Shown piece after piece: positions 22,440-33,555 of a stretch of DNA of 64,000 nt. Source of the DNA: Cryptomeria japonica (taxonomy: Eukaryota; Streptophyta; Pinopsida; Cupressales; Cupressaceae); the NCBI RefSeq assembly GCF_030272615.1, contig NC_081415.1, forward strand, positions 261,080,425-261,144,424. The letters are read 5' to 3'. The number at the start of each line of letters is the position of its first letter. Positions within the stretch are counted from its first letter, which is position 1. The notes under the pieces were generated by a model. It worked only from the letters and a program-made list of their open reading frames with translations. It searched no databases and was not told where the DNA came from. Position numbers and translations under genes: made by a program.

Positions 22440-22700
22440 ATCCTATCATCCATTACAATCTTATCAATCACTTGAGAAAGTTACAGGGACATCTGGACAC
22501 ATTCCTCAATGTTCTAGCCATCAAGATGTTCATAAGCCCAATTAGCCAAATAATCCACTTCCTTATCACTCTCACAACACATAACAAAAGGAATATGCTC
22601 CAAATAGCCTTTCAACCAAAGGATCTGTCTGCCCACCATTGACAAATGCCAATCAACATCCTCCAACTGCTTCTTATTCAACATACCTATGTCAAAGTTT
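22440..22700 (-). pseudogene. LINE-B RNase H-like C-terminus
   Basis: The segment WLKGYLEHIPFVMCCESDKE, then VDYLANWAYEHLDG, resembles the C-terminal block of plant LINE RNase H (His/Glu-Ser-Asn-x-x-Ala-Asp-xx-Ala). The upstream catalytic residues could not be traced. Only the tail is identifiable. Confidence 0.5.
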
Positions 22701-22959
22701 GAGATTTTGAATGACTGTCATGCCAAGATCCACATCAACAAAAAAGATCACACTTTGTTGACAAGGTTTCCTAGATCATAATAATATTTTTTTTCTAAAA
22801 TTGTTGAACCAACATCTTTTCACCCTAAATTTTTTTGCAATTTCTTTCAAGCCACAATCACCATACTATAAATGAAGGACCAATCTCTTAGGCCACATGG
22901 AGGAAAGGAGTCTTAGTTGGTGGCCTTCCAAGGCTATTCCAAAACTCAATGAGGGAATC

Positions 22960-23170
22960 AACATGAACACAAACATGCTTCTGGGTTCCCCACTAGAAAT
23001 TCTGAAGTTTCATGATAAAGGGAAATTGAAAGAAAATATGAGAAACATTATCCTCACTATTATCACATAACACACAAGAAAACAACCCTTGAAACCCTAA
23101 TTTATGAAGATTGTCTTAAGAAAGACATCTATTCTAGACAACAAGACAAATGAAAAAGTTGCACTTGGGC
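22960..23170 (-). pseudogene. LINE-B zf-RVT domain
   Basis: The minus-strand segment FSCVLCDNSEDNVSHIFFQF matches the zf-RVT pattern (CxxC, H), placed correctly between RT and RNase H. The last Cys of the pattern is Phe here (FQFPF), so zinc binding would be weakened. Confidence 0.7.
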
Positions 23171-23639
23171 CAACCAAACCTATTCCCTACTCACTTTTAT
23201 TGAGGAACATTCAACTTACCATATGTCAATCTATCCAATTCCATGTAGCCTGATGCTAGTGAAAACTTCCCCTTCAGATTTGGACTCCAAGATAGAACAT
23301 CCTCTTCCTTTAAGGAATTACACATTCTTCCTAACAAAATATGAGCAAGTTCCACCTAAGTGTGCACTAACCCTCCAGGAGGCCATTCATGTTTCTCCTT
23401 CCATCTAGCCACTTCCGCTTGCCTCGAACACAAGGTAGTTTTGTAACCTTCCACTCTACACCAACTTTTATCAAGGAAGCTATCACATAAAGGATGCAAT
23501 TGTGAGAATTGAGTAATAATTGGTGTATTCCAGATAAGAGAACCTTAACAAATAATGCTCCCTTCCTCAATGTATTCCAGATAATAGAACCTTTACAAAC
23601 CATATCGAAGTGAAGAACATCTCGGATGCCAACTCCCCC

Positions 23640-24995
23640 TAAATACTTTATATTAAGTATTTTAGCCCAAGCTTGATCTTGATGGATGCACCATCTCCAA
23701 AAATGCTTAGCTGCTTAAGCTTGACCATTCATACTAGCTTGACATAGACTGAGACTGCCATCCTATATTGGCCTACAAACAAGATCCAACTTAACCCAAC
23801 TCCACTTGAAGAAAAAAAATTACCAGTCCATAAAAATTGATGGGATAGGGCATCAAATTTCTTAATAAGGCTAGTCAGGACAGTCAACACAAACAATGTA
23901 TAGATAAGGAGAGGCTAAATCACAAATTTCAAATGGCTCACTCTCCCAACTGTTGAGAGCCAATGTTATTCCAATGACTAACCTTTCTACAAAGCTTATC
24001 CAAAATGTCCTACCAAAACCCACTTGCCAACAGACCAACTGAAAGAGGAATCCCCAAATAAACAAAAGGAATGACAGTTATTTGAAATCTCAAAAATTCT
24101 AGCAATCCTATCATGAATACAGTAATACAACTCATTACCTAACAAATCCATTCATCATTAAAACAAAATCCTGCAAGCAATTTATGCAAAGAATCCTATT
24201 TGACTTTATTGTAAGCTTTGGCCATGTCCAATTTTATAAACATTGAATTATCCTTATAAGTTGCCATAGAATGAATAGATTTAGATGCTATGATAATCCC
24301 ATCTAGAATTTGTCTTTCAACAAAAAACCCAACCCACCCCTCCGCTCTTTAGATTTAAATTTATAGAGCCATGGTTTAAGCTTTTTCACAATCATTATTT
24401 TATAAATCACATTACATAAAGCTATTGGCCAAAAAGAATCCAAAGATTTATCTCATTCCTTTTTAGGAATAAGGGAAAGAAATGTAGCATTCATAGCCCT
24501 TAACATATACATGTTTATATAAGAGTCCCACACCACCTCCTAGAGGTCAAACTTAACAATCTCCCAAAATGCTTAATAAAATTTTATGGGAAAGCCATCT
24601 AGACTAGGATATTTACCTTTATTCATTCCGAACACCACTTCCTCTACTTTAGATAGAGAGACAAGTCTCAAAAGGTCCTCATTCATCTCATTAGAAACAC
24701 TAGAGGGAATTCAATCAAGCAAAAGACCTTCTTCCTCACTAGTAGGGGAAGAGTCCTTAGCAAGCAACGTCGCAAAGTACCTATTAGCCTTTTGAGAATA
24801 CTCCCAAGAGGAATAAATTTGAACCCCCTTTGGAGATATGAGAGAAGAACTAGAGTTCCCATATCTCCTAACCTTCATTGAGTTATGGAAGAACTCTGTG
24901 TTCCTATCACCTTCTTGAATCCAATCCATCGACCTTAAATTTTTCTTCCAATAAATCTCCTCATTTAACTCCCTTTCCTCTAGCTCCTTCACCAC
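23640..24995 (-). pseudogene. LINE-B reverse transcriptase with palm deletion
   Basis: The frame opens with NEEIYWKKNLRSMDWIQEGD and RNTEFFHNSMKVRR, standard plant LINE blocks, then PSLDGFPIKFY, ATFLSLIPKK, FWPIALCNVIYKI and, about 24230, KLDMAKAYNKV. At about 24115 it jumps from VMSCITVFMI directly to FQITVIPFVYLGIPLSVGLL, which lies after the palm. The block with the FVDD aspartates is therefore missing. Many stops interrupt the remainder. Confidence 0.8.
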
Positions 24996-25337
24996 AACAA
25001 AATCCTCTCTATATAAGTCTTCTAATAAGCCTTGATGTTTGATTTAATCTGTAATGGCGTCTAGCTGAGATTGATCTTTCACCTTCTCCAAGAAGATATT
25101 ACCAAAACACAACCTATTCCACCTTTTAATCTTGTACTTGAAAATCGGAGTTTGCTTGACAAAATAATACATTGCCATTCCATAAGTGAGCTTCCCATCA
25201 AACCACCAATCAAGCATAAGATCCTAGAGGGAAGGGTCCGTAAGCCACATAAGTTGAAAGTTGAAGGATGATTTTTTTGAGATTTTGAAGTGAGAAACAT
25301 CAAACTTGTTTATCCAATGGTCAAATCCTTTTAAATC

Positions 25338-25612
25338 TTAAATCTCAAAACTGGTCCTCGAGTTATCTCCCATCCAATAATAAGAAACTAAAAACCTATC
25401 AAGTATTTTGTCTATAAATTCCTCTCCACATCTTCTATTATTCCAAGTAAACAAACCATTGATATGCTTTACATCAACAACCTTCAGAAATTCAATATTA
25501 TCCCTTAACAGACCTACAAAAGGATCAAGCCTCATATTACCTCCCCCTTTCTCATCCAAGCTAACAATCAAATTAAAATCCTCTATTAGGATACATGGTT
25601 CTAGAATCCTTT
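25338..25612 (-). pseudogene. LINE-B endonuclease C-terminal part
   Basis: The frame has the metal-binding block as IEDFNLIVS (family GDFN), then GLFTWNNRR and the LDRFLVSYYW block, after which APE-type LINE endonucleases reach their SDH motif. The continuation at 25303-25079 in another frame carries the helical linker that precedes the RT. Confidence 0.8.
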
Positions 25613-25629
25613 ATTTGAAATTCATCATT

Positions 25630-26103
25630 GACTTGTTTGATTATGACCTGTTTAAAGGGATCTTGTTTTTTACCCTTCAAGGGGATTATATCCCTCAGGC
25701 ATTCAAATTGGCTTTTCCATGCACAAATAATATAGTTGAGCATGAAGATCTTCTCGTTGGTCTCAAAATTGTCATCAAATGGAACATCACCTAGTTACAA
25801 GTCTTTGGTGGTTCTCAAATATAATCAAATAGTTCAATGATTAATTCCAAATAAAGGATGACAAGTTGCTTCCTTATAAAAGAATGGTTGACAAATTCAA
25901 GAAATATTTCCAGTCCATCCAATTTGAGCAAGTCCTAAGGATACAAAATAAAGTAGTAGACATCGTGACTACAATTGGTTCCCTTCTAACACTATGATGG
26001 TGTGTGAAATTTTTGGTCCTTAATCACCATGTTACCAAGACATTTACACTTACTAAAAGATGATATAATCTCACCTGAAACCAACGCCAAAATCTCATCC
26101 ATC
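25630..26103 (+). pseudogene. Gypsy-type RNase H remnant (pol part 1)
   Basis: The frame ILFFTLQGDYIPQAFKLAF, then CTNNIVEHEDLLVGLKIVI, and in the next frame LQVFGDSQLVIKQIND and DDKLLPYKRMVDKF, is the RNase H-like domain that lies between RT and integrase in plant Ty3/gypsy polyproteins. The motif GDSQLVI carries a conserved Asp; the family usually has EYEAL where this copy has EHEDL. It continues to the edge of the solo LTR at 26109 and resumes as integrase at 30245. RT, protease and gag are not present upstream; LINE-B lies there. Confidence 0.8.
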
Positions 26104-26108
26104 GAGCC
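26104..26108. repeat. Target site duplication GAGCC, left copy
   Basis: GAGCC directly precedes the TG end at 26109 and is repeated at 30240-30244 after the CA end. Confidence 0.9.
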
Positions 26109-29100
26109 TGTAATGCCCCGCCAGGAAACCCCGAAGGGATAAGCCAAAATTACAAGAATAGAGTGCAAATTTTTTTTTTTTAAGATACAACACATAAGAT
26201 GCAACATGATACCAAAGATTCAGATTACAAAGCGGAAGACATCAACTAACTCCTAAAGAGTTTCCCAACGAGATTACTTAAATTTTCACAATACACTTTA
26301 CTCACACAATTAATCCAAAAGCTGAATATCTTAATAACGAGATAATTCATAAACAGGATAATTTCTTTCAAAGGACGGAAATATAAATCACAACAAAGAT
26401 TCATCCATTAAGATCCATTCATCAACCTCATTCAAGCTTTTCAATTAAAATTACAAACCATACATCTAACATACTAATACACTAGGATTTCCTCATAACC
26501 TAAGAGATCTTTCCAAGCATATTTAAATTCCTTAACAACAACTGAGTATAATTCATTACTCTAAGATGCATTATTCCATATTCCAACTTATTGCATTAAA
26601 AGGACGATTTCACTCATGCATTACGATAAATCGCATCTCAACCAATTATGCATTCGATTAACATGGCATTCAGGATAGAACTGAATATAAGCATTTATAG
26701 TTAATTCCAATTATCCACTTAACCAATCCTAACATAAGTTAAACATACATGATAAAGCTGAATAAAGGAAACATAAGAGGATACATCACATAACACCATA
26801 ATGATCTCGGAGTTCACCCCTAAAGGGCTACATCTCCGGGTCTGCGCAACTGCAAGACCCCTCTGATAATTAATAAAGTTAAGAGTACAAGAGGTTACAC
26901 CATACTATCCAGCCATCAAGGCGATACATAAGCAATATACAAACGACCACACCGGTCAATAAATACATAAACGATCTTTACAAGGAACAGGATCCAGCTG
27001 AACATAATCAAAGCTAATAACATAAGAGTCCATGAGAGCATCCATAAAACTGAACCATCACCACCCAAGGTCTAACATGAAACCGACACTCACAAGGGCA
27101 GCGACAAAGGACGACTCACAAAGGTACTCAAAACAGGACAAAACGACAACACACTAGCGAACGTAGGGACAAGTGTCATCACACAACCTGGTATGGATAC
27201 CATGGCAAGTCTTCATAGGTCCCGGCCCATACACTGGTAACCCTGTCAACCTAATCTGAACTTCTGGCCCATCCAAGCCTCATGTGGACCCACACATCCT
27301 CTCGTGAAGACAAGGAAGGTAGTTTGCCATTTCAGGCCTTCTCACAGCATGCCGAATCTATGATAGCATTCGTCCCATGTGTGAGGCACATTATCTTATT
27401 TAGAGATTATTTTCTAATCTACTTAGGTTATCACTTATTAGACTCACTTTCGACGGGTTACCCAGCAGCCACTTTGGGCGCGGCCCCCAATCGAAAGCCA
27501 CTTTCCCATACGACACTAGACTAACTCAGACGAACTCAACCCAAGGAATACACATGGTCAGACGAACGGAGTTCAAGAAGGAGAAACAATCATCAGGTCA
27601 AATACGACTCACAGAAGAGGATATGACCAACTAAGACAACATCACAATACCATAGTCAACTCAAAATTCGAGGACTGAAACAGGTACACCAAGTCAATCC
27701 CTACGACAGGGTCCTATTTAAACAAAGCAAAACATGTCGTTTCATAATTAAAGGCGAATACAGAAATTAAACTCGCAAGACAATAATCAGAAAAGACAAT
27801 ATTTCCTCAAATTGATTTAAACATTACAAGGCGATCAAGTTTTCTACAAGATCCAAAACAGATTACAGTTATCTACCTCAACTGGGGATAAGTTGTTCTT
27901 GGTTTTCTAACTCCTAAGTTTCAAGCATTGAACAGGCAAATTGAGCCATGAAGAGTTTTAACTAATTCATATTGATAAATCTCAGACAACCATTAATCAA
28001 CTAAAATAAGCTATTAAATCTCCGGCAAAACATCATTAAGTAGGGTTTACATCGTATTCCAACGCTTTCCAATAACATATTATTCTCTATTATTTTTAAA
28101 CAATACTACATCAATTAGCCAACTCCCTTAATCAGCTAGCAAGTAAGATCTAGATTCATTAATCCAAGTTCAATAGGAAAATAAACAACAAAGTTCCATT
28201 GCGAAAATTCACATTTGAAGAACTTAATTAGAAAGAAGGCGTAAATCACAAAATGAAGTTGAAAACAATTAGCCTATAACTCCATTATAAGGTTAATCAC
28301 TACCAACTAACATTTGCCAAGTTTAATGCCTCCTTAATCAAAATTAAGAACTAACTAACACTAATATTACAAGAATATTCAACATATTATGATCCCTCCT
28401 TTTTTTTTGAATGGGAAAGAAAATACATAAAAGGGAAAACCCATTTTAAAACTATACTTTCTTTAAACAAGAAAAAGAAAATGCATTTTAAAATAACTAT
28501 TTTCTTTTATTAAAACGAAATGCATTTTTTTTAAAAAAAAGTGGGAGGCGCGCTGGGAAGGGCCGTGCCCTAACCCTAGCGTCGTCCCAAACTATGCGGC
28601 GGCGCCACTCAACACGGCCCGCGGCGGCGGCGCCCTGCGGTGCCCGCAGGTCCGCGGCGCCCTGCGGCCACCGCGGCCCTGCGGCCACCGCAGTGTGCCG
28701 CGGCCCGGGACTAAGGCACCAGTGAGGAGTTTAAGGGAAACCCGGGTGAATGAGCGGGGAAAAGGGGGGGGGCGTGCGGTGAGGGGAGGGGAGCGGGTGG
28801 AGCTCCGCTCCCCGCTCTCCCAAACCCCAAACGCCGTCCGAAACCATGAAAAAAAAACACGCCCAGTCCGAAATGCTATAATTTCTTAATTTTTGAAACA
28901 CAGATAAATGTTGAAATCAACGTTTTCATTTCCCCAAAATAAACACAGTTCGAACTATAAAGCAAAACGTCCATCACAGAATTGAAATAAATTTCGATTC
29001 AATTTAAATTCGAATTAAACAAACTAAGATTGATATCACGTTTTCATGTAGGGTTTTCTCATTCTCTACAAACGCCCAAGGGTTTCAAACGCCCAAAATC

Positions 29101-30239
29101 AAGGAGGAATTAACCAGCATCTCAAAACCAAAAACTCAAAACCAAAATTTCCAGCCAATCCAAAATGGACAATCACATTGATTTTCAATAACCAGTTCAG
29201 AATCCTACCTTAAAACGCAATCCTGGAATGGCTGAATGAGAGCCCACCTGCCAGATCCAGCCTCATTCCTTCCCAAAACCTCCAATTTCCTTTCCAATTT
29301 TTCTTTCCAAAATTTTCTCCAACCAAAGATTTTCCAAATTTGTCCATCCTCCCATTTTTTTTTCCCCAAATTGGGTTATATGGCAGAGTTGACCCAAAAT
29401 TTCCATTTTAGGAATTAAAATCTTTATTAAAAAATAATACTCAAAAATTAATTCTTTTCAACAATATCAACAAATTAACTTGCCTTTTCAATTCAAAATT
29501 CGATTTCTCATTTAAACAAATTTAATCTTTCTAATTTAATAATCCAACAGAATACAATTAATCTATTGCGATAAAATATCAGACTTTTCTTTTTCAACAG
29601 CATAAATATAATGCATTTAATAATCCAAATCAATCATTCAATCGAATTTACTCCCAATTAAAAACGAGCAATCCAATAACAACGAAAATCACATGACGAG
29701 AACCCGATTAATTTAATCCATTAATCCTCAATGCACAAACGCATATTTAATCAAGATAATTACTAAAGACTAGTTAATCAATTAACCAAACACACCAGGC
29801 ATGCAAATCGAGAAAGCCAACCAAACAGACGACTCGCAAACCCAAACCAACAAGGGATTACCGACGACGACTGGCGATGCTCACTAGAGCACGACGAAGG
29901 TCAACTAGGGTCTCACGACCACCTAATCCGACTCTAGGGATTAAAAGGGTACACTCAAACCTGCAAAACCAGGTGACGACGAACCTCGCACTCATGCGAC
30001 TTCGTACCTGAAATCTCCTGCAACCAACGATCATACATGCATACATATATAATAACTTAATGAATGCGTTAGCTCGATGAATACCATGAAATAAGAACAC
30101 TAAACAACTAGCATAAAACTAGAGTGAGAACCACATCAATAGCTATGGGTAAAATCAACATCTGACTATAACATAATATTACGATTAACTAATCAAGATT
30201 AAACCAAGGTTAGAAATCGATTACGGTAGGGGTACTACA
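26109..30239. mobile_element. Giant solo LTR #1 (4,131 bp)
   Basis: The unit starts TGTAATGCCCC and ends GGGGTACTACA, imperfect inverted ends of the kind found in gypsy LTRs, and is flanked by the 5-bp duplication GAGCC. It interrupts gypsy pol between RNase H and integrase. Inside there is no gag, pol or second LTR copy; the only notable feature is a GC-rich island (28540-28835). A single LTR left by recombination between the two LTRs of a full element is the simplest reading. The 5' end and the region near 29960-30020 resemble LTR #2 (48882-53740). TGTAAY-CCC ends are usual in chromovirus-type gypsy elements, so that is my tentative family. Transcription direction is not resolved. Confidence 0.88.
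28540..28835. promoter_or_regulatory. GC-rich, CpG-dense island inside solo LTR #1
   Basis: About 300 bp of strongly GC-rich sequence in otherwise AT-rich DNA, with CGGCGGCGGC runs, repeated GCGGCCACCGC units (around 28661-28691) and G-runs near 28765. Its position in an LTR suggests the promoter/R-U5 region, but no TATA box or start site can be assigned. G-runs could form quadruplexes. Confidence 0.45.
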
Positions 30240-30244
30240 GAGCC
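30240..30244. repeat. Target site duplication GAGCC, right copy
   Basis: Identical to 26104-26108, directly after the CA end of solo LTR #1. Confidence 0.9.
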
Positions 30245-31360
30245 TCTCGTTACACTATCCTTTGAGATACCCTATATCATTGAGGCTATCATTATGTCCT
30301 CTCTAGATGTTTAGAAATTGAGGAATAAAACCAAGCATTACAAGAAGTAGATGCTGGTACTTGTGGTGCTCATATGAGTAACATGATTTTAGCCAAACAA
30401 GTATTGAGAGTAGGATACTACTAGCCCACCATGGCGCATGATGTCGTTGAGTTCGTTAAGAAGTGTCTCCCATGTTAGTAGCATGTAGATCTTATCCACA
30501 TACCAACACATGGATTTATAACCAATTATCATGCCATGACCATTATCACATTGGGGCCCTGACCTCATCAACAAGATTTCTCACCTCATATGATGGGCAC
30601 AAGTTCATTATCATTGCTAGAAAATATTTCACAAAGTGGGTGGAAGTAATTCCACTCTCTTACAACCAGTGCCCAAATCTCCAAATTCATCCTTTACCAT
30701 ATTGTCTATTGTTATAGCATTCCTTTGACCATCATCTTCAACAATGGTACTCCCTTTAAGAAAAAATATGTTAATGAGCTTTATTAAATGTACCATATCC
30801 AAAATTGGTGGTCCACTCCATATTACCCCAAAGGTAAAGGTCAGGATGAGACAACCAATGAAACCCTCCTCAAAATTATCAACAAGGTTATCAATGATAT
30901 TGGTTGTGATTGGCATCTCCATTTTAATCTTGTCCTTTGGGCCTACTGTATCATCATATGTACCCCTATTGGTGCCCCTCCATACTAGCTTGTGTATGGT
31001 GTCAATGCAGTCTTTCCGATTGATGAAGATTATTACATGGCTCAAATCACACAACTAGATCTATTAGATGAGAAGTGGCAAAAGGCCTATGATCAACTGT
31101 TGGTTTATCAAAATAGGTTTAAGAGGAGCTATAACAAGAATATTAGGCACTGTTAGTTTAAGGTAGATAATCTAGTCCTAAAAGAGAATCATAAAGTAAA
31201 ATAGGACTATGAGAAAAAAAGAGAATTTGAACCAAATTGGTTGAGTCCTTATTTCATTATAGAAAAATATGGTTCACGAGCATATTAATTGTCTACACCA
31301 AAGGGTGAACCTTTGAGTGGTTCTTTCAACATCATTCATATGAAGAGGTTCTATGTCTGA
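30245..31360 (+). pseudogene. Gypsy integrase remnant (pol part 2)
   Basis: Frames read CGAHMSNMILAKQVLRVGYY, then KKCLPC, an HHCC-type zinc-binding N-terminus, followed by the catalytic core with SDGHKFIIIARKYFTKWVEV, STPYYPKGKGQDETTNETLL and AQITQLDLLDEKWQKAYDQL. The C-terminal part has PNWLSPYFIIEKYGSRAY and ends FNIIHMKRFYV before TGA at about 31358. The conserved Glu of the third catalytic block (usually GQAEATN) is shifted or lost (GQDETTN). Many stops are present. It continues the RNase H fragment that ends at 26108 and would be one polyprotein once the solo LTR is removed. Confidence 0.85.
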
Positions 31361-32527
31361 ATCATAGTAGTGCACCCCACCATTCAAAAATCTAAAAAAA
31401 AAATTCAATCAAAAAAGTAAAGAGAAATAATTTGTCCTATGGTAAAAACTTGGAAACAAGTGCCATGGGTAGAGGGCATTGACATTATCCTTCAATTCCT
31501 CATTTCATTTTCATCCTTCTTGCTTCACATTCACTTCATCTACATCCTTTCACCTCAAATTTGCATTTCATCCTCCACTGACCTACATAATGATCAGTCA
31601 ATCCCTCCCATCTCAATCTGTAGTTGTTATCTAGGTATTCTTCTCATCATTATGCATGGTAGTGTCATCTTACTATCACATTTCCTAAGCTTTGTACAAT
31701 CACTTGTATATATCGGCTAGTTTGTTAGTCTTGCATATTTTGGCCACTTATGTTTCCATCTAGAGTTCATTTATATATATACACGTCTTTAGGCTCCACC
31801 TTTTGCGTCAGCCAGTCATGTGTCATCTAGATCATGTCCTTGTCTTAGTTGGCACTTCAACAATCAGTCCATTTAGTCTTTTGTGATTTGCGTCTCTTGG
31901 TCATTTATAGCCATATAAATTTTTGGCAATCTTGTCATCTTAGGTCTTTATAGGATGTATCCTTCCTCACATTAGATCAATCAATCCACATCCATCAGTT
32001 AGCCTTTGGCAAAAGATATCTGAGATATGTGTTACTTCTTTTGACTTTTTGGACCTTTTGTCCATCAGTTTTTGAGCTTCTTAGTGTTGCTTCCTTACCC
32101 TGACCAAGATCCTTTGAATCATTGTGTGTAGTAATTGGTAATCTTAGAGGCATGATCTATGTTTTTGTTTCAACTTGCATTTGTTTGTGAGTTGTGTTCC
32201 ATGTTGTGCCCTCATGAGATCTTGGTTGTCTCATGTTACATTGGGGCGTATATCTTGCTTGTGGTTCTTCTAGCCTCATTAACTTTAGTGTTCCCTATAA
32301 TTCTATGAGAGGTTAGACATAACTTTTCTATTTGTTGAGTTAAGTGAATCATGCCTTGGTTCATTATACCTTGGTGCCTCATATACAATGCTTAATCAAA
32401 GTAAGTGCTCACTACATGTCAACTCTTTTTTAATGTGCTCTTGCTCAAGTTATCCCTCACATCATTCCACATCATCCCCTTTTCATGTCCCATTCTACAT
32501 CATCTTCCTCCTATTATTTGCGACTAA
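31361..32527. other. 3' flank of the gypsy pol remnant
   Basis: Pyrimidine-rich on the plus strand, no protein match. Following pol, it may be the 3' untranslated part and LTR of the gypsy element, interrupted at 32532 by the copia insertion and continuing at 38542. I found no matching 5' LTR. Confidence 0.4.
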
Positions 32528-32532
32528 GAGTG

Positions 32533-33431
32533 TGTGTTGGGAAAATGGTTTCTCAACCTTGCATTTACATGAGGTTACTATTTATAGTAAGTTTTTATTT
32601 GAGAATAAAATGGTGTGAAATTCTCCGCAAAGCTTTGGATTGGCTAGATAAGCATGTTGGTAAATTTTCATCACAAGATCATAGCTAGTTTTGAAGATAT
32701 TAAAGTTTCTATTTTTGGAGGGTGTGATGAAAGGTTTAAATTTAATTTTGAAAAATTTATACTTTCTAAAACGTAGTGGAAAATGGGTGTAACTAGTTTT
32801 GTGGGTTATAAGGTGATAGAGCACTTCACGGGATTTTCAACGCATCAAATGATTCGTTAATCAAACACCTAGTTCACAAGTTATGGCCTTTGGAAGTTTG
32901 GACTCGTGTAATAGGAAATATAAAACACATTAGACACATAAATGAGCTATAAAAGGGAGGGGCACATGTTGATGTGTGTTTTGACATATCACAGGGCATC
33001 TAAAATGGAGATAAGATCGACTCTACTTTATTGGGTGGTTTTAGCCCATGGTTTTGTAATACGATTTGGTGGCTTCTTGTATTGTATCTCCTATATATGA
33101 GGTGCATGAGATAGAGGTTATGTAAGAGTCTTATGGCTATTGAGTTACCTCTAAATCTTTGATTATCGGTACTCCTGTGAAGAGATTTCTCTGCAAGTAT
33201 ATTGTAATCGATTATTAATTGCACTAAATAATATAATGAGCTTCTTTTTGGAGTGTGGGGTTTTTCTCTGGAAGGGGTTTTCCCCACATAAATCACTGTG
33301 TTATGGTATGCATGTTATTATGTCTATTTCAGTTAAGGTTATGTAATTGTTGTAATGATTTGAATTTTTTTTGCATTACCCTTCTCTCAAGGTTAGTGCA
33401 AGAATTTATTCTGATACTTAACTTCCTTACA
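32533..33431 (+). repeat. Copia 5' LTR
   Basis: Begins TGTGTTGGGAAAATGG and ends CTTCCTTACA, just before the primer-binding site. It matches the 3' LTR over its whole length. Landmarks shared by both copies are TTACTATTTATAGTAAG near the start and TGTATCTCCTATATATGAGG (possible TATA box, 33084-33103). Confidence 0.9.
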
Positions 33432-33433
33432 AG

Positions 33434-33446
33434 TGGTATCAAAGCC
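33434..33446 (+). other. Copia primer-binding site (tRNA-iMet type)
   Basis: TGGTATCAAAGCC, two bases after the 5' LTR, matches the usual plant copia site TGGTATCAGAGC complementary to initiator tRNA-Met, apart from one base. Confidence 0.9.
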
Positions 33447-33555
33447 TGATCACCTTTAGTTTCAATTGTGTGTTGTTGGGTTTTTTGAACTAATCCATAT
33501 TTGAGTGGGAGCTTGTGTAGAAGACACTTTTTGATCTTGTTGTAGGAATTTTCAG

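Larger units (their letters stand above)
22310..25615 (-). mobile_element. LINE-B: 5'-truncated plant L1-type retrotransposon
   Basis: Minus-strand order is endonuclease C-terminus (25612-25338), RT (24995 to about 23640), zf-RVT (about 23170-22960) and an RNase H-like C-terminus (about 22700-22440). The element begins inside the endonuclease (EPCILIEDFNLIVSLDEKGG), so ORF1 and half of the endonuclease are absent. The RT palm is deleted near 24090-24115. Stops and shifts are frequent. It abuts a gypsy RNase H remnant at about 25620. Confidence 0.85.

Noticed and set aside
28497-28889. Ala/Arg-rich open frames on both strands at the GC island
   Set aside because: GC-rich sequence lacks stop codons by composition; no domain, and it lies within a non-coding LTR.
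26109-30239. Reading the 4.1-kb unit as a complete small element (TRIM/LARD) with two LTRs
   Set aside because: The left-end sequence is not repeated internally and no primer-binding site was found, so a solo LTR is simpler.
31439-31720. 93-codon plus-strand frame after the gypsy integrase
   Set aside because: Composition of pyrimidine-rich 3' flank; no envelope-like or other domain recognised, and the frame does not continue.
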